DNA of 64,000 nucleotides from Limnoglobus roseus (GTDB lineage Bacteria > Planctomycetota > Planctomycetia > Gemmatales > Gemmataceae): assembly GCF_008254045.1 (NCBI RefSeq), contig NZ_CP042425.1:7950163-8014162 (forward strand). Direction: 5' to 3'. Within the stretch, counting starts at the first letter, position 1. Each line of letters begins with the position of its first letter. The notes beneath the pieces were generated by a model that saw only the letters and a program-made list of their open reading frames with translations, did not search any database and had not been told where the DNA came from. The position numbers were made by a program, and so were the translations under genes. Of the stretch, positions 8,422 through 16,564 are shown in pieces.

Positions 8422-9546
8422 ATGCCGACGAAGGACGTGTCGATCGCCCGGTACTTCACCGACCTGCCCGACCCTCGGATGGACCGGACGAAGAAGCACA
8501 CCCTGGGCGACATCCTGGTGATCGCGCTGTGTGCGGTGGTGTGCGGGGCCGACTCATGGGAGGAGGTGGAGGCGTTCGGGGAAGCCAAGCGCGACTGGCT
8601 CGGGAAGTTCCTGACCCTGCCGAATGGCATCCCCAGCCACGACACGTTCGGCCGGGTGTTCGCCCGGCTCGACCCGAATCGGTTCGGCGAGTGCGTGGCC
8701 GGGTGGATGGCGGCGGTGTGTGAGGTGGCCAGGCTGAAGCACATCGCAATTGACGGCAAGGCGTGCCGGTCCGCCCCCCGGAACACGTTCAGCGGGTGCC
8801 TCCACCTCGTGAGCGCGTGGGCGGCCGAGAACCGGCTGATCCTCGGGCAAGCAGGCGTGGCCGACGGGTCGCACGAGATCGCCGCCATCCCCGAGCTGCT
8901 CCGCGTGCTCGACCTGAAGGGCGCGCTGGTGACGCTCGACGCGGCCGGCTGCCAGAAGGAGATCGCCAAGCAGATCCGCAAGAACGGTGGACACTACCTG
9001 CTGTCGGTGAAGGGGAACCAGCCGGCCCTCCACGACGCCGTGTTCGGGGTGTTCGACCGGGCGTGCGAAACCGACTTCGCCGGGGTGAAGCACGACGGGC
9101 ACGAAGCGGTCGAGGATGGCCATGGGCGGCACGAGGAGCGGTACGTCACCGCCATCTACGACCCGCCAGGGCTACCACCCGAGTGGCCGGATGTGGCAGC
9201 GGTGGTGCTCGTCGGTCGGGAGCGCGAGGTGAAGGGGAAACGTACCGACACCGCCCATTACTACATCACGAGCTTGAAGGGGACTGCGGCCGAGCTGGGG
9301 CGATTGATCCGCCGGCACTGGGCGGTGGAGAACGAGTTGCACTGGTGCCTGGACGTGGCGTTCAGAGAGGACGCGAACAAGACGGCGGCCGGGCACGCCG
9401 GAACCAACCTCGGGTTGGTGCGACGGGTGGCGGCCTCGCTCCTCAAGCAAGACCCGGGCAAAGGCAGCATCAAAGGGAAGCGGTTCAAAGCCGCCCTTGA
9501 TGAGGGCTACCTGTTGCAGGTCTTACAGGGATTCCTTGAGGATTAG
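8422..9546 (+). CDS. ISAs1-family transposase
   Basis: 374 residues from ATG 8422 (MPTKDVSIARYF), preceded by GGAGGG. The N-terminal domain has the ISAs1 signature LPDPRMDRTKKHTLGDIL and WEEVEAFGEAKRDWL. The DDE residues are visible in HIAIDGKACR, VTLDAAGCQKE and HWAVENELHWCLDV. The frame is intact and full length, so the enzyme is probably active. A much longer upstream open frame from 8011 is antisense to the passenger and is not used. Confidence 0.92.
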   Translation: MPTKDVSIARYFTDLPDPRMDRTKKHTLGDILVIALCAVVCGADSWEEVEAFGEAKRDWLGKFLTLPNGIPSHDTFGRVFARLDPNRFGECVAGWMAAVCEVARLKHIAIDGKACRSAPRNTFSGCLHLVSAWAAENRLILGQAGVADGSHEIAAIPELLRVLDLKGALVTLDAAGCQKEIAKQIRKNGGHYLLSVKGNQPALHDAVFGVFDRACETDFAGVKHDGHEAVEDGHGRHEERYVTAIYDPPGLPPEWPDVAAVVLVGREREVKGKRTDTAHYYITSLKGTAAELGRLIRRHWAVENELHWCLDVAFREDANKTAAGHAGTNLGLVRRVAASLLKQDPGKGSIKGKRFKAALDEGYLLQVLQGFLED

Positions 9547-9560
9547 ATGCGTTCGCCCTG

Positions 9561-9570
9561 CCCGCCCCCC
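9561..9570 (+). repeat. Target-site duplication, right copy
   Basis: CCCGCCCCCC, identical to 7550-7559, immediately outside the right inverted repeat of the transposon. Confidence 0.85.
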
Positions 9571-10061
9571 TTCAGGACGAAGTTGTACTCGCCGTCGCCG
9601 ATGGCCTCCAGTTGAAGGGCCTCCCCGCGCATCGAGTCCGCCGTCCGGTTACTGAAGAGTTCCACCATCCGGGATCGCGCGGGGTTCTCCGTCACGTCCT
9701 TCATCAGGGTCGGCAAGTCGATGGCCAGCCGCGGGTCGAGGTAGTCGAGTTCGGCCCACGCCGCCCGCCACGTCTTCTCGTCCCCGCTGCCGAGGTCCTT
9801 CAGAAGTCGCTTGCACCGATCGGCATCCAGCTTGAGGGGCCCGAGGTTCGCCTTCAGGAAGGGCACGGCGTGCTCGGGCTGGGCGAAGAGCTTGAGCACG
9901 GCGCGGGAGGCAACGGGCTCGTCCTTGGCGAGGTCCGCCCAGAGTGCTTCGAGTTCTTTCTTCTTGGCTTCCGGGTTCGCGGGCGGCACCGGGGCGGCGA
10001 CCGCGTGCGTGGCCATCATCGCTACGCCGGCCGCCACCAAGAGTAATGAAGTTTGGCTCAT
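9561..10061 (-). pseudogene. 5' part of a secreted HEAT-like protein split by the transposon
   Basis: Starts at ATG 10061 with a signal peptide (MSQTSLLLVAAGVAMMATHA, cleaved near AVAAP). It continues as LWADLAKDEPVASRAVLKLF and HAVPFLKANLGPLKLD, typical of the C-terminal region of planctomycete WD40/HEAT proteins. The genuine sequence ends at VLKGGG; the frame then enters the transposon and stops at 9543. With the 3' part (7340-7549) it would encode 236 residues without a frameshift. Confidence 0.85.
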
Positions 10062-10350
10062 CCTGATTTCCCTTTCGCGATGGAAACGCGGTGATCTCGG
10101 TTGGTCGCAACCCAAATCACTCGTACCGCGACGACGCTGAGCCTACTTCCGCACGGAGGCCACCGCAAGCATCGACCCCCTCTGGCCTCGTACGGGGTGG
10201 GCAAACAGTCGCCCTGTCGTCTGCCGCAAAAGCAGGACGTGGGGCCGGTTGCTTTACCGCGCCGCGGAGGGCGGGGCAAAACAATTCGTCCGCTTGACGA
10301 TGACGCTCGCCTTCGGCATGATGGCCGCTCTCGAATCCCGGAGGCGCATC

Positions 10351-10587
10351 ATGTACACGGCGTTTCAAGCCCTCTGCCTCGTGTGGCCGGCCGTATCACC
10401 CGCCCAGGCTTTGGTCGGCAAGCCGGGGTGGCTGTTGAACGTGATCCCCGGCCATTCAACCATCGCCCAGTATGAAGCCCCGGATGGGACAATCCGAGTA
10501 ACAACCCGGTACAGAAACGGCACCGTGGTAACCGCCGAGCAGGGGCGGATCACCGAGGTGCGGCGTGTGCCCCCCTCGCCCCCTTGA
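10351..10587 (+). CDS. Small secreted hypothetical protein
   Basis: 78 residues from ATG 10351, preceded by GGAGG 6 nt upstream (the frame opens earlier, at 10249, without a ribosome binding site). A hydrophobic N-terminus (FQALCLVWPAVSPAQA) looks like a signal peptide. The mature part has the beta-hairpin-like GTIRVTTRYRNGTVVTAEQG. Unknown role. It converges on the gene at 10689-11246, with repeat copy 3 between them. Confidence 0.55.
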   Translation: MYTAFQALCLVWPAVSPAQALVGKPGWLLNVIPGHSTIAQYEAPDGTIRVTTRYRNGTVVTAEQGRITEVRRVPPSPP

Positions 10588-10690
10588 CTCGCCCCGCGAA
10601 CCGCCGCCGCCCGCTCCCCATGTCAATCTGCTGGGGTGCGCGGGCCGAGACTGGGGACCGGCGTCACCAACGATCTCTCACTTCTCAATC
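10585..10690 (+). repeat. Dispersed intergenic repeat, copy 3 (short)
   Basis: Covers the second half of the repeat: CGCGAACCGCCGCCGCCCGC, then TCAATCTGCTGGGGTGCGCG and GGGCCGAGACTGGGGACCGG. It lies exactly between two convergent stop codons. Confidence 0.6.
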
Positions 10691-11246
10691 ACCTACGGTC
10701 ATCCGCCGGCTTCTCCTTCGGCTCCGTGATCGTGGCCACGCCGCTGACCGTGGTGGCCGTCAGCCCGAATCGCTTGGCCCAGGCGTCCGGCACCTCGTAC
10801 ACGACGGTCAGTTCGAGCTTCCCGGCGGCCGCCGCCGATACCGCCGCATCGAGGTTGTTGACGCTCGGGTTGGCCCCCGGAGGGGCGTCGGTGGTCGGCA
10901 CGGAGACGGCCGCCACCTCGTTCGGTCGTAGCTTCACCACGCCAAGGGTCGATGCGCTCGGGATGACGGCTCGCCCTTGAGAGTCCTTCCGTTGGGTCGG
11001 CCGGATCGTGACCGTGGCCTTGGCTTCTGTGCGTTCGACGACCGCCGTGAAGCGATCGGTCATCACCGCGGCCTCGCCCGCCGTCGCGACCAACCGCACA
11101 CTCAAGAACGCTCGCCCTCCCCGGTTGCCGCCCAGGCTGCTCAGGCTCGCCTCCAGCGTCAGGGGCGGCTTCATATCGACGTCCTTCGGCGGGGCGGACC
11201 CCGTCAGCGGGGCGGCGGCGAGCAGGATCAGCAGTGAGCGGAACAT
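10689..11246 (-). CDS. Secreted hypothetical protein
   Basis: 185 residues from ATG 11246 with a signal peptide (FRSLLILLAAAPLTGSA). The mature protein is beta-rich (RAFLSVRLVATAGEAAVMTD; KLELTVVYEVPDAWAKRFG), like an immunoglobulin-like or DUF-type periplasmic domain, with a charged tail. Not recognised. The frame remains open to 11813, but the shared leader and its GAGG sit just before 11246. Confidence 0.65.
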   Translation of the reverse strand: MFRSLLILLAAAPLTGSAPPKDVDMKPPLTLEASLSSLGGNRGGRAFLSVRLVATAGEAAVMTDRFTAVVERTEAKATVTIRPTQRKDSQGRAVIPSASTLGVVKLRPNEVAAVSVPTTDAPPGANPSVNNLDAAVSAAAAGKLELTVVYEVPDAWAKRFGLTATTVSGVATITEPKEKPADDRR

Positions 11247-11250
11247 GGGG

Positions 11251-11292
11251 TTGGCCTCAATCCGGATGAGGGCGGTGAGAAATGAGCGTACC
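11251..11292 (-). promoter_or_regulatory. Leader identical to 6331-6372
   Basis: Second copy of the 42-nt segment, again placed 4-5 nt before the ATG and holding the GAGG ribosome binding site. Similarity continues to about 11327 (GGGGCAAGGACGATGTG versus GGGGCAAGGAAGATGTG). Confidence 0.7.
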
Positions 11293-11392
11293 GGCCGGCC
11301 CGGCGCGGGGCAAGGACGATGTGTGTGCCGGCACCTGCGGTCTGAACAACCGGCCCGGGCGGGGAGTGGCCGGCGTATCGTCGGGTTCGGCG

Positions 11393-11818
11393 TCAGTCCG
11401 CCCTCGTGGCGGTGTAACACCACGCCAGGAAGTCCTCCTCCTTCTCGAACCGGTACTTGGTGCAACGGATCACCTTGTCCCCGGCGCGCAGCCAGAACAC
11501 CCCGGTGTTCAGCGGCAGGGTCAGGACCAACTCGGAAACCTCCAGCTTCATATCTCCGACCATAACGGCGACCGGCTTGGCAAACACGAGTCGGACGTGG
11601 TCGCCGTCTCGCGCCTTCTTCATGTCGTCGGCCGTGCCCGCGGCCTTGTCGCGGCAGGTTTCCAGCAGGGCGGTCGTCGCCTCGACCCCAGCCGCAACGC
11701 CCTTCTCCGGGAACTTGCACTTCTTGCCGTCCCGCGTGGCGGACGCCTTCGGGGCTTCGTCCGCGGCCGGAACGTCCGCCACGAAAAAGACGACAACCAG
11801 CACGAGAGAGCATCGCAT
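11393..11818 (-). CDS. Secreted hypothetical protein
   Basis: 141 residues from ATG 11818 with GGAGGG upstream; the frame opens earlier, at 11938, but that part lacks coding character. Signal peptide MRCSLVLVVVFFVADVPAA. Mature sequence has three cysteines (KKCKFPEKG, LETCRDKA, IRCTKYRF) and a C-terminal WCYTATRAD. Unknown role, same strand as the secreted-protein genes on either side. Confidence 0.65.
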   Translation of the reverse strand: MRCSLVLVVVFFVADVPAADEAPKASATRDGKKCKFPEKGVAAGVEATTALLETCRDKAAGTADDMKKARDGDHVRLVFAKPVAVMVGDMKLEVSELVLTLPLNTGVFWLRAGDKVIRCTKYRFEKEEDFLAWCYTATRAD

Positions 11819-11978
11819 GGTTTCCCTCCGCCGCCGCACGGTGTATTGGCCTGCACCGTCGCAGGAGAACACCAGCACAACATTGAAACCGGCGGGCATT
11901 CGCAAGTCAAGGACGTGGGAAGTGATGTTCGGCGGCACGTGCGAACCGAGTCGGCGCCATTTCAGCGAGAGGAACGGG

Positions 11979-12407
11979 TCACCGGGCTAAAATTTGCCGG
12001 GCGACCTCCGCCGTACTGCCGCAACGTTCCAACACTGTCACCGGCGGGAAGGCGGACTCCCGCAGCTCGCCCAATGGCACGGTCCGCCACGCGCCCCCCT
12101 CGCAGATGTACGCGCGGTGCGTGCTGCCGAACGCGACCTCGGTATCGCCGGCCATGAGTCGGAGGTGTGCGGCTTGATAGCAACTGGCGAATGTCGACCG
12201 CGGGGCGATCACGAGGTCGAAGATGCGGTCCCCGTCACGGGCATACCACACGACACAATCCCCACCTGGATGGGCGAAGGAGAAGCCGGAGCATTGGTGG
12301 TGCCGCGAATCCATCGCCACTCCGATGACAACCGCCACGAGGGCCGCGGCCAGGAGCAACGCCATCCCGGCCTTCGTTCGATCATCCGCGGGCGCGTCCG
12401 AGTTCAT
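11979..12407 (-). CDS. Membrane-anchored hypothetical protein
   Basis: 142 residues. One N-terminal membrane segment (AGMALLLAAALVAVVIGVAM, residues 13-32), then an extracytoplasmic domain with Cys at CSGF, DCVVWY, SCYQAAH, YICEGGAW and ERCGST, suggesting disulphides. No family recognised. Confidence 0.6.
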   Translation of the reverse strand: MNSDAPADDRTKAGMALLLAAALVAVVIGVAMDSRHHQCSGFSFAHPGGDCVVWYARDGDRIFDLVIAPRSTFASCYQAAHLRLMAGDTEVAFGSTHRAYICEGGAWRTVPLGELRESAFPPVTVLERCGSTAEVARQILAR

Positions 12408-12613
12408 CTCATCCCACCGGCAGCAGGACTTCGGGTCGTGTCCGCTCTACCAAGGCCAAAGCGATGCCCTTGAGCCTATCGACCCTCATCTGCGGCCGCA
12501 AGAACGAAACTCTTCGGCGCGTTGCTGAGTGGGCAGAGACTCTCGCCGATTCTCCGCCCGCTTGACGCCCGATCCTTTGTGACCGAAGATGGATACGCCC
12601 CAGAGGGTCGGTC

Positions 12614-13225
12614 ATGCGTCTCGTCACCGCGGTCGCGTTTCTGTTCGTGCTGGCCAACCACCTCGCGGCCGCTCCCGTGCCCAAAGAGTCCGCGAAAGAG
12701 TCGTACTATCCGACCGCCCCGGGTACGAAGTGGGTGTACCGACAGGAGAACCGGGAGTGGGCGGAAGAGATCACGAAATCGGACCGGCGAAAGGCCGAAA
12801 CCCTTCTCACGGTCCGCATCACGGAGGGCGGGACGTCCTACGACGACACCTATTCCATCACCGACGGCGGCTTGACCAAGCTCACGACGGGCGAGTTCCG
12901 GATCGAACGCCTCCTGCTCAAGTTGCCCGTGAAGAAGGGGAACGAGTGGTCCGTCGACGTGCCGGTGCAGGCGGGCCTACTGGCCGAGGGCGGCACGGCG
13001 GCCGCCGGCGATGCCGAAGCGGTGGACGTCCCGGCCGGGCAGTATCGCGCCGTTCCGGTCCGGTTCACCGTGACGAAGGCCGATGGCCGTGAGTTACCGA
13101 AGCCGGGGCGGACGTACACGCACTGGTACGCCCCGGACGTCGGCCTGGTCAAGTTTCGCTGCAAGGACGGCGGCGCGGAGGTCGTGCGGGTTCTAAAGGC
13201 GTTCACCCCGGCCGCCAAGAAGTGA
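12614..13225 (+). CDS. Secreted hypothetical protein, paralog of 5674-6327
   Basis: 203 residues; ATG 12614 with GAGGGTCGG upstream. The signal peptide ends HLAAAP. Shared blocks with the protein at 5674-6327: YYPTAPGTKWVYRQ, LPVKKGNEWSVD, VPAGQYRAVPV, HWYAPDVGLVKF, VLKAFTP. The repeated WYAP-GVGLVK block is typical of planctomycete secreted beta-sandwich proteins of unknown function. Monocistronic. Confidence 0.75.
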   Translation: MRLVTAVAFLFVLANHLAAAPVPKESAKESYYPTAPGTKWVYRQENREWAEEITKSDRRKAETLLTVRITEGGTSYDDTYSITDGGLTKLTTGEFRIERLLLKLPVKKGNEWSVDVPVQAGLLAEGGTAAAGDAEAVDVPAGQYRAVPVRFTVTKADGRELPKPGRTYTHWYAPDVGLVKFRCKDGGAEVVRVLKAFTPAAKK

Positions 13226-13461
13226 CCGCGGCCGATGGGGTTGGCGTCCTCGCGCCCGACGCCGTCGCCCACAGACGGGGCGACGGGCGCATGTCTGCGG
13301 GTGCTGGCCGGGTCGTCGATGGCGTGCCTGGGAAAGGGTGAGTGACTACTCACGGTGGCGTACATCGAAGGTCAGAATGCGGGCGGGCGAGATTGTGTTG
13401 GCACGGGCGTCCTTCGATAGCCCAATTGATGAACGCCAAGCACCACAAACCCTGGCACCGC

Positions 13462-14400
13462 TCAGAACGGGTCCTGGAGCACTTCCCCGCGGTTCCGCGT
13501 GAGCAGTTGCAAGACGACATCGAGGCTGGTCGTGGCCTTCAGGAACTTGACGCTCCCGTCGCCCATGCCGAGCATCGCGCCGCCGGAGTGAAAGCTGTAG
13601 ATTTCTTTGTCGTTCCGGCAGTTGAGCGCGCACGGGCCGTAGGGGTCGGTCGGGGATGCCGAGTTGTACCCGCCGATCTGAAGGCGGGCGTCCGGGTTGG
13701 CCCACGGGCCGCCGGTGCCGGCCGTGCCGACCTGTTTGCCCATCGTGAACTCCAGATTGCGGCCGGCGCACTCGGCGAGCATCATGGTGTTCGATGTTCC
13801 GTCGGTAATGTCGGTGATCCGCCGGTCGCCTTGGATGGTCGGCGACGTGCGGCCGAGAATTCCCACGAAGCTCGTATCTCCGGTCGAAACGTAGGGCGTC
13901 ATGGCGGCCGAAACGAACGGGTTCGGCCAGTTGCGCTCGGTCGTGGCGGCGTAGTCGGTGGTGCCGCGGTTCGGGTGGCGGTCCGTCCCTTGCGAGGCCG
14001 ACGGGCACTGGAAGGTTGTGATCGTGTTCCGGATCGGCCCGCCGACGGCCGTGTTCGTCCCGGCGTCCCAATTCATGCTAAAGCTGTACTGCTTATAGAT
14101 CGCCTCCTGCTCGATGTACGGCAGGACGTGCGGCGTCCACGAGTGCCCCCACAATTGCGACGGGTTGGCCGGGTTGGCGATTTGCTGCCAGGAGGCCGGG
14201 AACGCGCCGTACACGTCGTGCCGGCCGTGCAACCCGAGGCCGAGTTGCTTGAGGTTGTTACTACACTTCGCGCGGGCCGCCGCCTCCCGCACTTTCTGCA
14301 CGGCCGGGAGCAACAAGCCGATCAGGATCGCGATAATGGCGATCACCACCAGCAACTCAATCAATGTGAACGCCGTTCGACGGGATTGGGGAAAGGTCAT
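13462..14400 (-). CDS. DUF1559 prepilin-like protein
   Basis: 312 residues. N-terminus RRTAFTLIELLVVIAIIAIL is a type IV prepilin/pseudopilin cleavage and methylation signal followed by one membrane helix. Next come QKVREAAARAKCSNNLKQLG and a C-terminal H-X9-DG-like box (FHSGGAMLGMGDGSVKFL), both hallmarks of DUF1559. The family is greatly expanded in planctomycetes and presumed extracellular or pseudopilus-related. It is followed by a lipoprotein gene upstream on the map, the standard planctomycete pair. Confidence 0.95.
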   Translation of the reverse strand: MTFPQSRRTAFTLIELLVVIAIIAILIGLLLPAVQKVREAAARAKCSNNLKQLGLGLHGRHDVYGAFPASWQQIANPANPSQLWGHSWTPHVLPYIEQEAIYKQYSFSMNWDAGTNTAVGGPIRNTITTFQCPSASQGTDRHPNRGTTDYAATTERNWPNPFVSAAMTPYVSTGDTSFVGILGRTSPTIQGDRRITDITDGTSNTMMLAECAGRNLEFTMGKQVGTAGTGGPWANPDARLQIGGYNSASPTDPYGPCALNCRNDKEIYSFHSGGAMLGMGDGSVKFLKATTSLDVVLQLLTRNRGEVLQDPF

Positions 14401-14435
14401 GGCAAACCCTCGGAGCGGAAAAGAGAGGACACCAA

Positions 14436-14858
14436 TTACTTCGCCGTCAGTTGAATCGGGTCGAGATTGTTCGACCCGTCTTTGACCGTGATCTTGGGAA
14501 TGGGCGTGGTGGCGCGGTCACCGTACTTTGCCGGAAGTTTGTTCTTCGGACTACCGAGTCCGCGGGCGTTCGACGGATACCACGTGACAAGAACGGCGTA
14601 CTCTCCGCCGGGCGCGCCGGCACCGTGGGGCGGTGTCTGTACGGTGAACCGGCCGTCTGCACCGACAACGCCGGTCGGCTTGAAGTCCGACGACCCGCTC
14701 ACGGGGTCCAGGATGACCGTAGCGCCCTCGGCCGGGTTGCCCTCGTAGTGAACCGTCCCCTGAACCGGATTGAGCCGCGGCCCACCGGACCCGCACGCGG
14801 GAATCGCGGCGATGAAGCAGGCGACGCCCAACCGCCAAATGAGGAATCGAGTTTTCAT
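14436..14858 (-). CDS. Lipoprotein with carboxypeptidase-regulatory-like domain
   Basis: 140 residues from ATG 14858 (MKTRFLIWRLG) with GGAGG upstream. Signal peptide with lipobox IPAC. The domain VQGTVHYEGNPAEGATVILD ... GADGRFTVQTPP ... GGEYAVLVTWYP is the transthyretin-like beta-sandwich typical of planctomycete small lipoproteins. It lies 35 bp upstream of the DUF1559 gene on the same strand and is probably cotranscribed with it. Confidence 0.85.
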   Translation of the reverse strand: MKTRFLIWRLGVACFIAAIPACGSGGPRLNPVQGTVHYEGNPAEGATVILDPVSGSSDFKPTGVVGADGRFTVQTPPHGAGAPGGEYAVLVTWYPSNARGLGSPKNKLPAKYGDRATTPIPKITVKDGSNNLDPIQLTAK

Positions 14859-15201
14859 CGCCTCCACCTCTTGGTGGAAGATATTAGAATCATGTGAGTG
14901 ATCTCTTAGCAAGTGTAAATGTGAGGATTGTTCACAATTAACAACGGAATTGGAATGAAACGAGACCTTCGTCGGCCGGCGGCGGCGGGGTTGGCGGCCT
15001 CGGCACGACCGTAGTAGGTGCAGCGCACGGCGTAATGATCGCCTTGCTAGCGTGCCCCGGGTACGGCGGGTTCCCCGCTCAAGAGCTGGTCGACGCTCTC
15101 GTTCGCCATGTCACAACTCCGGGGGTAGGTCGCCCGGGAAATCAGCAACTTTCACGCCCGCAAGGCATTACGAAAAAGGTCGGGCGAAACGCCCACGCGG
15201 A
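14859..15201. other. Intergenic, promoter region of the lipoprotein-DUF1559 pair
   Basis: The part next to 14858 is AT-rich (TAAATGTGAGGATTGTTCACAATTAACAA region, 14912-14945), plausible promoter sequence for the minus-strand pair. A 20-codon open frame (15047-15109, minus) has weak support. Nothing else seen. Confidence 0.4.
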
Positions 15202-16143
15202 TCAGTAAGCCGCGGCCGCAGTAAGGTATCGAAGTCCGTTACACTCACCACACCCGCTGCCGTGGCATTCCCCGCAAACGGCCCCGGGGAGCATCTGCTC
15301 CACCCACGCCACGGCCTTGAGGACGTCGGCGACGGCCGCCTCGACGTCCACCAGCGCGAAGGACGGGTGGGCCTCCCGGCCGCCGACGTTGGCCAGCTTC
15401 GACAGCTTGGCCGCCACGTCGCGCAACTGTCCCGTGAGCTTCCGGGCGGCGGGCACCCCGGCGAAGTGGGCGTGTAGCCGGGCTGGGATCACGTGCCCGC
15501 GAGAGTCGACCATTCCGACGATCGACTCGACCGATTGCGCATCCGCGACCGGAGGGCTGACGCCCCCCGCCGGTGCGCTGGTCGTCAGCCGCTCATTCCG
15601 GGCCTTCTTGTGCCGATTGGCCGTGGCCTTCGAGCACCCCGCCAGCTTCGCGATTTCGCTGCCGGCCGCTGTTCGGTACTCGGGCCGGGCGAGGATACTA
15701 TCCAACACACGGGCCGTCTCCTCTTTCGATCGCGGTCGCCCGTGCTGGGAATTGGCTCGCCAACCCAACCGTTCGGCGTCGGCCCATGTGCCCGGGTAGA
15801 CGACGGCGGGAGCGGAGACAACGCCGGCCACGTCCGCGGCAGCGCACCGCGTGAACCCCTCCACCAAGAGCACCGTGTTGGCCGGGTAGGACTTCGTGAC
15901 CCGCGTCAGCTTGGCGTACCGGCCGTCGCCGTCCGGAACCTCTTCGGTCCACTCGTGCGGCTCCGTCAGCCAGACGGCGACCAGCGGCGGGAACTCGCCC
16001 CAGGACGTGCCGTAGTCAAGCATCGCTTCGGCATATCGCTCAACCGTCTCGGCGAGCGAGGAACTGTACGTGTCGCGGAACCGCAGGCGGTCGTCTCGGG
16101 TCAGGTCCGACAGGGTAATCTTCACCGGCACTGGGTCAGGCAT
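15202..16143 (-). CDS. ParB-like DNA-binding protein with a C-terminal Cys-rich motif
   Basis: 313 residues. The N-terminal ~100 residues resemble a ParB-type domain (VERYAEAMLDYGTSWGEFPP, VLLVEGFTRCAAADVAG). ANSQHGRPRSKEET and EIAKLAGCSKATANRHKKA follow, the same ordered boxes as in the protein at 1-636 (NQGHGLKRS, ELAGVSDKTV). The C-terminus has CGECHGSGCGECNG, a DnaJ-like CxxCxGxxCxxC zinc motif. Starts 4 bp after the stop of the small HTH gene at 16148-16372, so cotranscribed. Likely a regulator or partition protein of a mobile element. Confidence 0.75.
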   Translation of the reverse strand: MPDPVPVKITLSDLTRDDRLRFRDTYSSSLAETVERYAEAMLDYGTSWGEFPPLVAVWLTEPHEWTEEVPDGDGRYAKLTRVTKSYPANTVLLVEGFTRCAAADVAGVVSAPAVVYPGTWADAERLGWRANSQHGRPRSKEETARVLDSILARPEYRTAAGSEIAKLAGCSKATANRHKKARNERLTTSAPAGGVSPPVADAQSVESIVGMVDSRGHVIPARLHAHFAGVPAARKLTGQLRDVAAKLSKLANVGGREAHPSFALVDVEAAVADVLKAVAWVEQMLPGAVCGECHGSGCGECNGLRYLTAAAAY

Positions 16144-16147
16144 GGGA

Positions 16148-16372
16148 TTACTCGGTAGCGGGGATGGTGTCGGGGGCGGTGCCAGAATCGTCTGCGGGCG
16201 GATCGGCTCGGCGGTTCATGTACGCTTCCAGGTCGGCCAGTCGGACCCTCCATTGCGACCTGACCTTGAACGAGGTCAACTCGCCGTTGCGGAGCATCGA
16301 CCGAACCGTTTCTTCGGACACGCGCAGCCGCCGTGCGACCTCACTGGGCTTCAACGGGTCACTCGCCGCCAT
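16148..16372 (-). CDS. Excisionase-family helix-turn-helix protein
   Basis: 74 residues with the classic excisionase/MerR-like fold: PSEVARRLRVSEETVRSMLR, then NGELTSFKVRSQWRVRLADL and EAYMNRR. Such proteins bind DNA as recombination directionality factors or regulators. It sits directly upstream of the ParB-like gene. A frameshifted relative lies at 31580-31714. Confidence 0.85.
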   Translation of the reverse strand: MAASDPLKPSEVARRLRVSEETVRSMLRNGELTSFKVRSQWRVRLADLEAYMNRRADPPADDSGTAPDTIPATE

Positions 16373-16564
16373 GTAACTGACTCCCGGGGGTGGGAAAGGG
16401 GTGGTGAAAACGCCGACCCGCGGGCGTCACGTCCGCCGTCACTCGAACGGTCGGCGAGCGGGTCGGCCGGCTGCATCGCCCGCCTGGGCGTTCCTCGTCA
16501 GGCCCACGCCTTCAAAACGCCGGTCGGGGGCGTGGCGTGTAAACGTTCCCGACCGGCCATGCGG

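Larger units (their letters stand above)
7560..9560 (+). mobile_element. ISAs1-family transposon with a passenger gene
   Basis: 2,001 bp bounded by inverted repeats: CAGGGCAAACGCACCTAA reading in from the left, and CAGGGCGAACGCATCTAA reading in from the right on the opposite strand (16 of 18 match). Exact 10-bp direct repeats flank it. Inside are the plus-strand ISAs1 transposase (8422-9546) and a minus-strand passenger (7611-8249) of a Gemmata-type family. ISAs1 elements are normally about 1.2-1.4 kb with only the transposase, so the 0.8-kb passenger part is unusual. The intact target repeats suggest a recent insertion. Confidence 0.9.

Noticed and set aside
13338..13353. GTGAGT-GACT-ACTCAC inverted repeat as an operator
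   Set aside because: Only 6-bp arms, between two convergent genes, so no promoter is expected there.
15047..15109. 20-residue open frame MANESVDQLLSG...
   Set aside because: Too short, ribosome binding site poorly placed, no conservation that can be seen.
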